DNA of 13,919 nucleotides, taken from assembly GCA_946480485.1 (NCBI GenBank), contig CAMLJW010000091.1, positions 1 through 13,919 of the forward strand. Reading direction: 5' to 3'. The notes under the pieces were generated by a model. It was not told the DNA's origin, ran no database searches, and was given only the letters and a program-made list of their open reading frames with translations. Source of the DNA: an uncultured Streptomyces sp. GTDB lineage: Bacteria > Actinomycetota > Actinomycetes > Streptomycetales > Streptomycetaceae. Positions 6,144 through 13,725 of this stretch are shown here, one piece after another (the first letter of the stretch is position 1; every line of letters begins with the position of its first letter). The translations under genes were made by a program, and so were the position numbers.

Positions 6144-7259
6144 CTAAGCCCGCGGATACCGTGCCAGCCACCCCGGCGAGGACCCGGCCGGGCCGTGCAG
6201 AGCGGGTCCCTGGGTCATCTCCATCGCGAAGTCGTCGGCGAGGGCGAGCATCGTGGGGCGGCCCTCCAGCCCGGCCAGCCAGGCCGGCGGGAGGGCGGTC
6301 TCACCGTTGAGCGCGCCGAGCAGGGCTCCGGTGAGGGCGCCGGCGGCGCCCGACGGGCCACCGTGGTTCACTGCGAGGCACAGCCCCTGGCGGGTGTCCT
6401 CGCCGACCAGCGCGCAGTACACGGCGACCGACAGAACCCCCTCCGCCGTACCCGCCCCGGCCAGCTCCTCGACCCGGGACGGCGTCGGCATCCCCTGCCG
6501 TACGGCACCCAGCGCGTGCTGCAGCGCGTCCGCGACCGGCTGCTGTCCCGGCCGCAGGGCGAGCAGCTGGAGCGAGCGCTGCACAGCGGCGTCAAGGCTC
6601 TCGCCGCGGGCGAGGCCCTGCACGATCACGGCGTACGCGCCTGCCGCAAGGTAGGCCGTGGGGTGCCCGTGGGTCTGCGTCGCGCACTCGACGGCGAGCT
6701 GCATCACGAGCTGCGGCTCCCAACCGACAAGCAGCCCGAAGGGAGCGGAGCGGGCCGCGGCCTCAACGCCGCGGTCCTCCGGGTTCTTGGGCGCGGTCAG
6801 CGTGCCCATCAGCTCGTCGCGCAGGCCGAGCAGACAGGCGCGAGCGGGCTCGCGGCGCGCGTACAGCCACTCCTCGCGGGCCAGCCACCCGTCCTCCTTG
6901 CGGCGTTCGTCCGGCCCCCAGTCGTGCTGCGTGGCGGCCCACCGCAGATACGCGCGGTGCAGATCCGTCGGCGGATGCCAGGCGCCCGTGTCCCGACGCA
7001 CCTGGGCACGTATGAGCCCGTCGAACGTGAAGAGTGTCAGCTGGGTCAGATGCGAGACGGCGCCGCGATTGCCGTACCCGAAGGGCAGGTCTGTGAGCCC
7101 ATCCGCGCCGTACGCCTCGCGGATCTCCTCCATCGAGAGGTCCCCGACCGGCGAGCCCAGCGCATCCCCCACAGCCGCGCCGAGCAGCGTGCCACGCACC
7201 CGGCTACGGAAGTCCTGCTGTTCGGCACGGCCCCAGACGGCACCGGACGTAGTACCCAC
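6144..7259 (-). CDS. ADP-ribosylglycohydrolase (DraG/ARH) family protein, probably catalytically dead
   Basis: The fold signature GTLLGAAVGDALGSPVGD (residues about 23-40) and the later NHGG plus GALTGALLGAL segment place this 371-aa protein in the ADP-ribosylglycohydrolase family. Active members remove ADP-ribose from protein side chains using two Mg2+ ions held by an Asp-Asp-Thr motif and a C-terminal Asp-x-Asp motif. Here the first motif reads SHLT (69-72) and the second reads PSGAAG (302-307), so the main metal ligands are missing while the rest of the fold looks preserved and the frame is intact. It may bind ADP-ribose or another ligand without cleaving it. The GTG at 7257-7259 is preferred because GGAGGAGG lies five bases upstream; an in-frame GTG at 7316 has no such site. 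It is a stand-alone gene on the minus strand. Confidence 0.88.
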   Translation of the reverse strand: MGTTSGAVWGRAEQQDFRSRVRGTLLGAAVGDALGSPVGDLSMEEIREAYGADGLTDLPFGYGNRGAVSHLTQLTLFTFDGLIRAQVRRDTGAWHPPTDLHRAYLRWAATQHDWGPDERRKEDGWLAREEWLYARREPARACLLGLRDELMGTLTAPKNPEDRGVEAAARSAPFGLLVGWEPQLVMQLAVECATQTHGHPTAYLAAGAYAVIVQGLARGESLDAAVQRSLQLLALRPGQQPVADALQHALGAVRQGMPTPSRVEELAGAGTAEGVLSVAVYCALVGEDTRQGLCLAVNHGGPSGAAGALTGALLGALNGETALPPAWLAGLEGRPTMLALADDFAMEMTQGPALHGPAGSSPGWLARYPRA

Positions 7260-7300
7260 CGAGGCCTCCTCCGATCCGATCCGGATCCCGATCCCGTCCC

Positions 7301-7332
7301 GTACGGCTACCGTCACGTACGGCTACCGCCAC
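7301..7332. repeat. 16-bp direct tandem repeat, two copies
   Basis: GTACGGCTACCGTCAC (7301-7316) is followed directly by GTACGGCTACCGCCAC (7317-7332), with one difference. It lies in the leader of the ADP-ribosylglycohydrolase-like gene. Confidence 0.85.
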
Positions 7333-7491
7333 CTACGACTCCCGTCCTGAGGGCCGTCAGTCGAGCACTGTAATCGAACGGGAACGGTGGACTGAGGCGG
7401 GAACGGTTTGCGAACCTTGGGGCGACTGGTCGCTTTCTGGGCGGGCGATCGGCCTCAGGAGGAGTACGGGAGGTAACCGCGGGAGGGTCGC
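7333..7491. promoter_or_regulatory. Upstream region of the ARH-like gene with spaced direct repeats
   Basis: CGGGAACGGT occurs at 7379-7388 and 7398-7407, exactly 19 bp apart (near two helical turns), which is a common layout for a regulator site. Immediately after come two small palindromes: GGTT-TGCG-AACC (7405-7416) and GCGAC-TG-GTCGC (7422-7433). No -35/-10 pair could be placed with confidence. Confidence 0.4.
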
Positions 7492-7764
7492 ATGCGCTGC
7501 CTCGTCGACGGCGCACGCCGCACCGGCCACCTCGTGTACGAGTCCACCGCGCCCCGGGGACAGGACAGCGAGCAGCTCCTTGGCCCCCAGCCGGGCGCGG
7601 CCCTGGTCCGCCCTACGGCCGGCCCAGCACCGGCAACAGCTCCGGCACGTGCCCGTCCCAAGCCGAAGCCGCCTGCTGCCGTTCCTCCGGGACCTCCCCG
7701 TACAAGGTGGTGCGCGGCTTCGCCGGGCGATCCGCTGCCTCCGCGACGGCGATCAGGTCCTTGA
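7492..7764 (+). CDS. Possible small hypothetical protein overlapping the 3' end of fbiC
   Basis: This 90-aa frame starts with an ATG that has GGGAGG five bases upstream. Its first 40 codons have strongly G/C third positions, as real genes here do. That part reads [20 protein letters not shown] and contains no domain I recognise. From 7613 on it runs antisense to the last 50 codons of fbiC and becomes Pro/Arg/Ala-rich, which looks like a shadow of fbiC. The true gene may therefore be a short protein that lost its original end, or the 3' part may be spurious. Treat as uncertain. Confidence 0.4.
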   Translation: MRCLVDGARRTGHLVYESTAPRGQDSEQLLGPQPGAALVRPTAGPAPATAPARARPKPKPPAAVPPGPPRTRWCAASPGDPLPPRRRSGP

Positions 7765-10213
7765 CGGACTTGTAGGAGCCGTAACCGGAGCCCGCCATAC
7801 GGGAGATGGTCTCCTCCATCAGTGTGCCGCCGACGTCGTTCGCTCCGGAGCGGAGCATGTCGGCCGCGCCCTGGGTGCCCAGCTTCACCCAGCTGGTCTG
7901 GATGTTGGGGATGTGGGGGTGGAGGAGCAGCCGGGCCATCGCGGTGACGGCGCGGTTGTCCCTCGCTGTCGGGCCGGGGCGCGCGATGCCCGCCAGGTAC
8001 ACGGGCGCGTTGGTATGGATGAACGGCAGGGTCACGAACTCCGTGAAGCCGCCCGTCTGTTGCTGGATCCGGGAGAGCGTACGGAAGTGGCCCAGCCAGT
8101 GACGGGGCTGGTCCACGTGCCCGTACATCATGGTGGACGAGGAGCGGATGCCCAGCTCATGGGCCGTGGTCACCACCTCGATCCACGTCGCCGTGGGCAG
8201 CTGGCCCCGGGTCAGCACCCAGCGGACCTCGTCGTCGAGGATCTCGGCCGCCGTGCCCGGGATGGAGTCGAGGCCCGCCTCCTTCGCGGCGGTCAGCCAT
8301 TCACGGATCGACAGGCCCGTGCGCGTCGCGCCGTTCACCACCTCCATCGGCGAGAAGGCGTGCACATGCATGCCGGGAACGCGGGATTTCACGGCCCGTG
8401 CGATGTCGAAGTACGCCGTCCCCGGCAGGTCGGGGTGGATCCCGCCCTGCATGCAGACCTCCACCGCGCCCACGTCCCACGCCTGGGCGGCCCGGTCGGC
8501 GACCTGGTCGAGCGACAGGGTGTACGCGTCGGCGTCGGTGCGGCGCTGCGCGAAGGCGCAGAACCGGCAACCGGTGTAGCAGACATTGGTGAAGTTGATG
8601 TTCCGGGTGACGATGTACGTGACGTCGTCGCCGACCACCGACGTGCGGACGCCGTCCGCGACCCGGCAGAGCGCGTCCAGCGCCGGCCCGTCCGCGTGCA
8701 GTAGCGCCAGCGCCTCGTCGTCGGTGAGCCGGGTCGGGTCGTCGGCCGCCGTCGCGAGCGCCGCCCGCACGTCCGTGTCGATCCGCGACGGCACCATCCC
8801 GGGTGCCGCCGCTTCCCGCAGCGCCTCCCAGTCGCCGTACACCTCGTCGAAGTCGTTCCGCCGGTCGCTCGTACGTCCCGCCGTGTCGATGGTGTGGTGC
8901 AGATCCGTACGGCCCGAGGCCGTGAACGCCTCCTCGGGCTCCTGCCAGGGCTGCCCCGTGACGAGAGCATCCGGGTCCGCCAGGCCCGTCCTTGGATCAG
9001 CCAGCGCCCGTACGTGCGGCAGCAGCCGCGGGTCCAGCCACGGCTCGCCCCGCTGCACGAACTCCGGGTACACACACAGCCGTTCTCGCAGCTCGAAGCC
9101 GGCCTCCGCGGACTGCTCCCGCAGGAGGTCGATCTGTGGCCAGGGCCGCTCAGGGTTGACGTGGTCGATGGTGAGGGGCGAGACCCCGCCCCAGTCGTCG
9201 ATCCCGGCGCCGATGAGCCGCCCGTACTCTCCGTCGACGAGATTCGGCGGGGCCTGGAGGCAGGCGCTCGGCCCCATGACGTGCCGGGCGACGGCGACCG
9301 TGGCGACCAGGTCGTCCAGCTCCGCGTCCGGCATCCCGCGCATCGCCGTGTCCGGCTTGGCCCGGAAGTTCTGGATGATCAGTTCCTGGATGCCGTGGTA
9401 CGCACGCGAGACGCGGCGCAGCGCGAACAGCGACTCCGCCCGCTCCTCGTACGTCTCCCCGATCCCGATCAGCAGCCCGCTGGTGAAGGGGACGGACGAC
9501 CGCCCCGCATCCTCCAGCACGCGCAGCCGCACCGCCGGCTCCTTGTCGGGCGACCCGTGGTGCGGGCCGCTCGGCTCGGACCACAGCCGCGTGGCGGTCG
9601 TCTCCAGCATCATGCCCATGCTGGGCGCGACGGGCTTGAGCCGCTGGAAGTCGGTCCACGCCACGACACCCGGGTTGAGATGCGGCAGCAGCCCCGTCTC
9701 CTCCAGGACGCGGATCGAGATGGCCCGTACGTAGGCGATCGTGTCGTCGTAACCATGCGCGTCCAGCCACTCGCGCGCCTCCGGCCAGCGGTCCTCGGGC
9801 TTGTCGCCGAGGGTGATCAGGGCTTCCTTGCAGCCGAGTTCGGCACCGCGCCGGGCGATGTCGAGCACCTCGTCCGGGGACATGAACATCCCATGCCCGG
9901 CCCGGCGCAGCTTGCCGGGAACGGTGACGAACGTGCAGTAGCGGCACCTGTCGCGGCACAGCCGGGTGAGCGGGACGAAGACGCTCTTCGAGTACGTGAT
10001 GATCCCCGGCCGGCCCGCGGCCGCCAGGCCCGCGTCCCTCACCCGCCCGGCGGACGCCGCCAGGCCCTCCAGGTGCTCCCCGCGCGCCTGAAGCAGCACG
10101 GCCGTCTCGGCGACATCGAGCGCAACGCCGTCGCGGGCGCGTTTGAGGGCGCGTCGCATGGCGTTCGTGGTGGGTCCGGTGGGCTCGGACAAGGAGCTCG
10201 CGGAAGTCGTCAC
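7613..10213 (-). CDS. fbiC: FO synthase, fused CofG/CofH radical SAM enzyme
   Basis: This makes FO, the deazaflavin chromophore of coenzyme F420. The CofH half joins a tyrosine-derived 4-hydroxybenzyl unit to 5-amino-6-(D-ribitylamino)uracil from the riboflavin pathway, and the CofG half closes the ring. The 866-aa protein carries two radical-SAM 4Fe-4S motifs, CRDRCRYC (Cys86, 90, 93) in the N-terminal CofG half and CYTGCRFC (Cys545, 549, 552) in the C-terminal CofH half. Both motifs and the frame are intact and the length is normal for actinobacterial FbiC. The GTG at 10211-10213 is the best start, although only a GAAGG abuts it and a TATGCT hexamer ends six bases upstream, which suggests a leaderless message. 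The next candidate, an ATG 18 codons in, has no clear site. No other F420 gene is in the window, so it appears to be a single-gene unit. Confidence 0.97.
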   Translation of the reverse strand: MTTSASSLSEPTGPTTNAMRRALKRARDGVALDVAETAVLLQARGEHLEGLAASAGRVRDAGLAAAGRPGIITYSKSVFVPLTRLCRDRCRYCTFVTVPGKLRRAGHGMFMSPDEVLDIARRGAELGCKEALITLGDKPEDRWPEAREWLDAHGYDDTIAYVRAISIRVLEETGLLPHLNPGVVAWTDFQRLKPVAPSMGMMLETTATRLWSEPSGPHHGSPDKEPAVRLRVLEDAGRSSVPFTSGLLIGIGETYEERAESLFALRRVSRAYHGIQELIIQNFRAKPDTAMRGMPDAELDDLVATVAVARHVMGPSACLQAPPNLVDGEYGRLIGAGIDDWGGVSPLTIDHVNPERPWPQIDLLREQSAEAGFELRERLCVYPEFVQRGEPWLDPRLLPHVRALADPRTGLADPDALVTGQPWQEPEEAFTASGRTDLHHTIDTAGRTSDRRNDFDEVYGDWEALREAAAPGMVPSRIDTDVRAALATAADDPTRLTDDEALALLHADGPALDALCRVADGVRTSVVGDDVTYIVTRNINFTNVCYTGCRFCAFAQRRTDADAYTLSLDQVADRAAQAWDVGAVEVCMQGGIHPDLPGTAYFDIARAVKSRVPGMHVHAFSPMEVVNGATRTGLSIREWLTAAKEAGLDSIPGTAAEILDDEVRWVLTRGQLPTATWIEVVTTAHELGIRSSSTMMYGHVDQPRHWLGHFRTLSRIQQQTGGFTEFVTLPFIHTNAPVYLAGIARPGPTARDNRAVTAMARLLLHPHIPNIQTSWVKLGTQGAADMLRSGANDVGGTLMEETISRMAGSGYGSYKSVKDLIAVAEAADRPAKPRTTLYGEVPEERQQAASAWDGHVPELLPVLGRP

Positions 10214-10269
10214 CCTTCGAGCATACGATCACATGGATCAGGCACCACTGACGCTGCGTCACAAGTGGC
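10214..10269 (-). promoter_or_regulatory. fbiC promoter candidate with palindrome
   Basis: On the minus strand TATGCT (plus 10220-10225) fits the TAnnnT form of a -10 element and would place transcription start on or beside the fbiC GTG. The palindrome TGACGCTGCGTCA lies at 10249-10261, next to where the -35 should be. No good -35 hexamer is visible, so expression may depend on an activator or another sigma factor. Confidence 0.4.
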
Positions 10270-10548
10270 GCGGCGCACAACCAGGTGTACGGCACCCCGC
10301 ACACCCGGTCCAGCTGCACGCCGGTGTCCGACCCGCCCGGCATGACGTCCGATTCCCTGCACGCCGCGTCGGGGTGCGGTCGATCCCCAGCGCCTCGCAG
10401 GCAACGTTCGCCCGTCAAGGAGCGGCGTCCGGTGCGCGTTCTGGGTGTCCGGACGCAAGTCCTCGTACGGGACGGACGTGGGCTTTCGGCTGGTGCGGCG
10501 AGAGCGCGTGGCGGGCGGCGCGACGGGGCGAACGTTGCTGTCGGGGCA
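10270..10548. other. Spacer between LuxR-type regulator and fbiC with long inverted repeat
   Basis: GCAACGTTCGCCCGTC (10401-10416) is repeated in inverted form at 10522-10538 with one extra G, enclosing about 105 bp. Nested inside is a perfect GCGTCCGG (10425-10432) / CCGGACGC (10449-10456) stem. This structured block could be the transcription end of the LuxR-type gene (no T-tract) or a tiny remnant element. A minus-strand frame from about 10418 to 10270 has G/C-rich third positions but runs on into fbiC without a stop, so no gene is called. Confidence 0.45.
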
Positions 10549-11283
10549 CTAGCTGTCGCCGGGCGCGGCTCCCAGCCACCGCAGAACCGCGTCCGTGCTG
10601 CCCCGCGCGTCCAGCTTGGAGTAGATGTTACTGAGGTTGTTGCGGACGGTCTTCTCGCTCAGGCTGAGCCGCACGCCGATCTCCTGCGCACCCAATCCGG
10701 TCGACAGCAGCTCCATGATCTGCCGCTCGCGGGGCGAGAGCGTGGACCGCAGCCGCTCCACATCGTCGCTGTGCGGGTCGACCATGCGCTGAGCCGCCTC
10801 CCTGAGGGCCGCACACGCCATCGGCGAGAGGTAGGTGTGCCCGGTCGTGGCCCCCACCACCGCCGAGGAGAGCATGCAGGTGCAGTAGTCGCCCTCCACC
10901 AGATAACCGGCGCCGCCGCGGAAGACCTCAAGGATCGTGTAGATGTCCCTCCGGGGGCTGATCACAATCAGCGACGCGTTCATGTCGCCCATGGCGCTCA
11001 GGAGCGCCGGAAAGGCGTCCGTCGGGTCTTCGCAGCGCAGCACCACGACGTCCACGGCATCGGCGATGTCGTGGGCGAGATCACGCAGGGTGTCGTAAGG
11101 CGGAGGCGCGTACAGCACGCGTCGGTTCACGTACGGATCATGCCGGGCAGGCCAGTCGTCGTGCGGCCAGTCGTCCTCGTCGCAGGCGAGGACGACGGTG
11201 ATTCTCCGGGATGAATCGGCCGAAGCAGCGAGTACGGGGGCATGATGCACCACGTCGCCCTGTCTGGAAGATCGCACCGTCAT
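10549..11283 (-). CDS. LuxR/NarL-type transcriptional regulator with atypical receiver
   Basis: The C-terminal LuxR helix-turn-helix is clear at about residues 181-238 of 244 (LSPRERQIMELLSTGLGAQE, then SLSEKTVRNNLSNIYSKL). The N-terminal part has the alternating layout of a response-regulator receiver: ITVVLACDEDD (acidic cluster 35-38), VDVVVLRCEDP and GGAGYLVEGD. The usual phosphoacceptor Asp is Arg (about 83), and the conserved Lys before the last helix is Val/Glu (about 129-130). Control by phosphorylation is therefore unlikely; ligand binding or abundance control is more plausible. No sensor kinase is nearby. The ATG at 11281-11283 with GGAAGGA four bases upstream is chosen; in-frame ATG and longer starts exist upstream (11304, 11355). 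It is divergent from the SARP gene. Confidence 0.88.
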   Translation of the reverse strand: MTVRSSRQGDVVHHAPVLAASADSSRRITVVLACDEDDWPHDDWPARHDPYVNRRVLYAPPPYDTLRDLAHDIADAVDVVVLRCEDPTDAFPALLSAMGDMNASLIVISPRRDIYTILEVFRGGAGYLVEGDYCTCMLSSAVVGATTGHTYLSPMACAALREAAQRMVDPHSDDVERLRSTLSPRERQIMELLSTGLGAQEIGVRLSLSEKTVRNNLSNIYSKLDARGSTDAVLRWLGAAPGDS

Positions 11284-11345
11284 GTGTCCTTCCGCCGCAG
11301 CCATGACCCCTGTACATACGTGCCTCACCCGAGACTTGTTCAAAG
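11284..11345 (-). promoter_or_regulatory. Promoter candidate for the LuxR-type regulator
   Basis: On the minus strand TTGAAC (plus 11338-11343) and TATGTA (plus 11313-11318) are separated by 19 bp. This resembles a housekeeping promoter with a slightly long spacer. The predicted start near 11305 would give a leader of about 22 nt to the ATG at 11283, which supports that start choice. Confidence 0.4.
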
Positions 11346-11778
11346 TTCCGACCAATTCGATGTCCGACTGTCAGACAGGTTGAGCCCGCAACCACTCATG
11401 ACCCAATGGTAGACATACGTTTCATAAGCCCACACTCCCACGACCTCTGAAGACGCGGAGCCGCGTCGGCGCCGAACGCCCCCAGCCGGTCCGTGAGTTC
11501 GCTCCGGCTCACGCGACCGGAACCGCGCCTGCCTCTGATGGGCCTGCGTCGCCCGGTACCCCCGCGGCGACTCGGCGAGCGCTTCGAGATGGCCGGCAAG
11601 GGTGCGTCTCCGTAGCCGGCGTGGCCTCCATGAGATGTACGACAGCACTGATCTGACAGTCCATCCGTTTCTTGGTAAGCGCTCTCTGGGGTGAGAGGAC
11701 TGTGTGTGAACCCTGTGAGACGTTTCGGTCCACGGTATGGCGACTTGTGATCAGAGCCTCCCCGGATGACGTATCCGC
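11346..11778. other. Intergenic region with palindromes and a gene-like remnant
   Basis: CTGTCAGACAG (11368-11378) is a perfect palindrome, and its half ACTGTCAG recurs inverted as CTGACAGT at 11653-11660. Between about 11450 and 11620 the minus strand shows a GC-rich block whose third positions look coding, first in a frame reading GHLEALAESPRGYRATQAHQ. After about 11520 the coding look moves to another frame reading SELTDRLGAFGADAAPRL. That pattern fits a frameshifted remnant of an old gene that I cannot name. The flanks are less GC-rich and look regulatory. Confidence 0.35.
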
Positions 11779-11811
11779 CATGAACAAGGCAAACTGGCCT
11801 GGTTGTTCATG
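11779..11811 (+). promoter_or_regulatory. Perfect 9-bp inverted repeat just upstream of the SARP gene
   Basis: CATGAACAA (11779-11787), 15 nt and TTGTTCATG (11803-11811) form a perfect dyad, with GGC/GCC able to extend the stem after a small bulge. It ends 21 bases before the ATG. It could be an operator or an mRNA hairpin controlling translation. Confidence 0.55.
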
Positions 11812-11832
11812 ACGGTCGGCAGGGGGACAGCG

Positions 11833-13725
11833 ATGGACGGTGTACCACGCGTACCGGAGCCGCGCACACCTGAGCAGTCGCGCCCCGAGGAATCGGCGGC
11901 GCTCCGCTTCACCGTGCTCGGACCGGTGCGCGCCTGGCGGGGGGCGGAACCCTTGCCCACCGGGTCCCCGCAGCAGCGTGCGCTGCTCGCGGCGCTGCTC
12001 CTGCGCGAGGGCCGTACGGCCACGGCTGCGGAACTGATCGACGCGCTCTGGGGCGAAAAGCCGCCGTCCCAGGCACTGGCGGCGGTCCGTACGTACGCCT
12101 CCCGGCTGCGGAAGGTTCTCGGCGCCGGCGTCCTGGTCAGCGAGTCGGGCGGGTACGCGATCCGGTCACTGGGCGACGGGGCGCTGGACCTCGCCCTGGC
12201 CCAGGAGCTGGCGGCGGACGCGGAGAAGGCGCATAACTCCCGGGATCTCCGCCATGCGCGGGCGCTCATCAACGAGGCGCTGAGCCTGTGGGACGGGGAG
12301 GTGCTGGCGAGCGTTCCCGGGCCGTACGCCGACACGCAGCGGACCCGGCTCGAGGAGTGGCGGCTCCAACTCGTCGAGTCACGGCTCGGCATGGACCTGG
12401 ACCAGGGCTGCCACGCGGAGGCGGTCTCCGAACTGACCGCTCTGACGGCGGCGCATCCGCTTCGCGAGCGGCTGCGGGAACTGCTGATGCTGGCGCTGTA
12501 CCGTTCCGGCCGTCAGGCGGAGGCCCTGGCCGTGTACGCGGACACGCGGCGCCTGCTGGCGGACGAGCTGGGGGTCGACCCACGCCCCGGTCTGAAGGAG
12601 CTCCAGCAGCGGATCCTGCGGGCGGACCCCGGCTTGGCGGAACCGTCGGCGCCGGTGGCGGAGCCCTCGGCAGCGACCGTGAAGCCGGCTCAACTCCCGG
12701 CGAGCGTATCGGACTTCACCGGACGGGCCTCTTTCGTGGCCGAGCTGAGTGAGGTGCTGTCGGCGGCGTCCGCGGCCGAGGGCCGGGTGATGGCGGTGTC
12801 GGCGCTGGCCGGGATAGGCGGCGTGGGGAAGACGACGCTGGCCGTGCACGTGGCGCACCGGGCGCGGACCTCGTTCCCCGACGGCCAGTTGTACGTGGAC
12901 CTCCAGGGGGCCGGAGCGCGGGCCGCCGAGCCGGAAACGGTACTGGGCGCTTTCCTCCGCGCCCTGGGCACGGCGGACTCGGCGATTCCGGACTCCCTGG
13001 AGGAGCGGGCGGCGCTGTACCGGTCGGTGCTGGACGGGCGGCGGGTACTGGTGTTGCTGGACAACGCGCACGACGCGGCCCAGGTACGCCCCCTGCTCCC
13101 CGGGACGGAGGGGTGCGCGGCGCTGGTGACCTCGCGCGTGAGGATGGTGGACCTGGCCGGTGCCCATCTGGTCGACCTGGATGTGATGTCGCCCGAGGAA
13201 GCGCTGTCGCTGTTCACGAAGATCGTCGGCAAGGAGCGTGTGACCTCCGAACGACAGGCCGCACTGGACGTCGTCGCGGCGTGCGGTTTCCTACCGCTCG
13301 CGATCCGCATCTCGGCGTCGCGGCTCGCGGCGCGTCGTACGTGGACGGTGTCCGTACTCGCGGCGAAGCTCGCGGACGAGCGGCGCCGGCTGGATGAACT
13401 GCAGGCCGGGGATCTGGCGGTCAAGGCGACGTTCGAGCTCGGCTACGGGCAGCTGGAGCCGGCACAGGCGCGGGCCTTCCGGTTGCTGGGGTTGGCCGAC
13501 GGCCCGGATATCTCGCTGGCCGCGGCCGCCGCTGTGCTGAACCTTCCACTGGGCGCGACGGAGGACTTGCTGGAGTCGCTGGTCGACACGTCGTTGGTGG
13601 AGTCCGCGGCGCCCGGTCGCTACCGGTACCACGACTTGGTCCGGCTCTACGCGCGTGCGTGTGCGGAGCGGGATGAGCAGCCGCCGAGTGAGCGGGGCGC
13701 GGCGATGTCCCGGTTGCTGGCATGA
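11833..13725 (+). CDS. AfsR/SARP-type regulator with NB-ARC (STAND) ATPase domain, no TPR region
   Basis: This is a SARP-family transcriptional regulator, usually an activator of secondary metabolism. Residues about 24-110 are the OmpR-like winged helix (LRFTVLGPVRAW to SGGYAI). Residues 117-265 are the bacterial transcriptional activation domain (ALYRSGRQAEAL, LLADELGVDPRPGL). From about 290 comes NB-ARC with Walker A GIGGVGKTT (327-335), Walker B VLVLLD (405-410), sensor TSR (433-435), GLPL-like CGFLPLA (484-490) and the MHD-like YHDLVRLYA (599-607). The 630-aa protein ends at SRLLA, where AfsR (about 990 aa) would go on into TPR repeats. Short SARP-NB-ARC proteins exist, but here the end coincides with an abrupt change of gene content, so truncation is likely. 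The ATG at 11833 with GGGGGA six bases upstream is preferred over starts at 11803 and 11809. I saw no TTA codon. Confidence 0.9.
   Translation: MDGVPRVPEPRTPEQSRPEESAALRFTVLGPVRAWRGAEPLPTGSPQQRALLAALLLREGRTATAAELIDALWGEKPPSQALAAVRTYASRLRKVLGAGVLVSESGGYAIRSLGDGALDLALAQELAADAEKAHNSRDLRHARALINEALSLWDGEVLASVPGPYADTQRTRLEEWRLQLVESRLGMDLDQGCHAEAVSELTALTAAHPLRERLRELLMLALYRSGRQAEALAVYADTRRLLADELGVDPRPGLKELQQRILRADPGLAEPSAPVAEPSAATVKPAQLPASVSDFTGRASFVAELSEVLSAASAAEGRVMAVSALAGIGGVGKTTLAVHVAHRARTSFPDGQLYVDLQGAGARAAEPETVLGAFLRALGTADSAIPDSLEERAALYRSVLDGRRVLVLLDNAHDAAQVRPLLPGTEGCAALVTSRVRMVDLAGAHLVDLDVMSPEEALSLFTKIVGKERVTSERQAALDVVAACGFLPLAIRISASRLAARRTWTVSVLAAKLADERRRLDELQAGDLAVKATFELGYGQLEPAQARAFRLLGLADGPDISLAAAAAVLNLPLGATEDLLESLVDTSLVESAAPGRYRYHDLVRLYARACAERDEQPPSERGAAMSRLLA

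Noticed and set aside
8894..10345. Long plus-strand frame opposite fbiC
   Set aside because: It is Arg/Gly/Pro-rich shadow sequence antisense to clear radical-SAM motifs.
11691..11720. GTGAG/GTGAA repeats as a SARP binding site
   Set aside because: The spacings (15 and 9 bp) do not fit the 11- or 22-bp periodicity expected of SARP heptamer repeats.
13700..13725. Programmed -1 frameshift linking SARP and FGE frames
   Set aside because: No slippery heptamer is present near the overlap.
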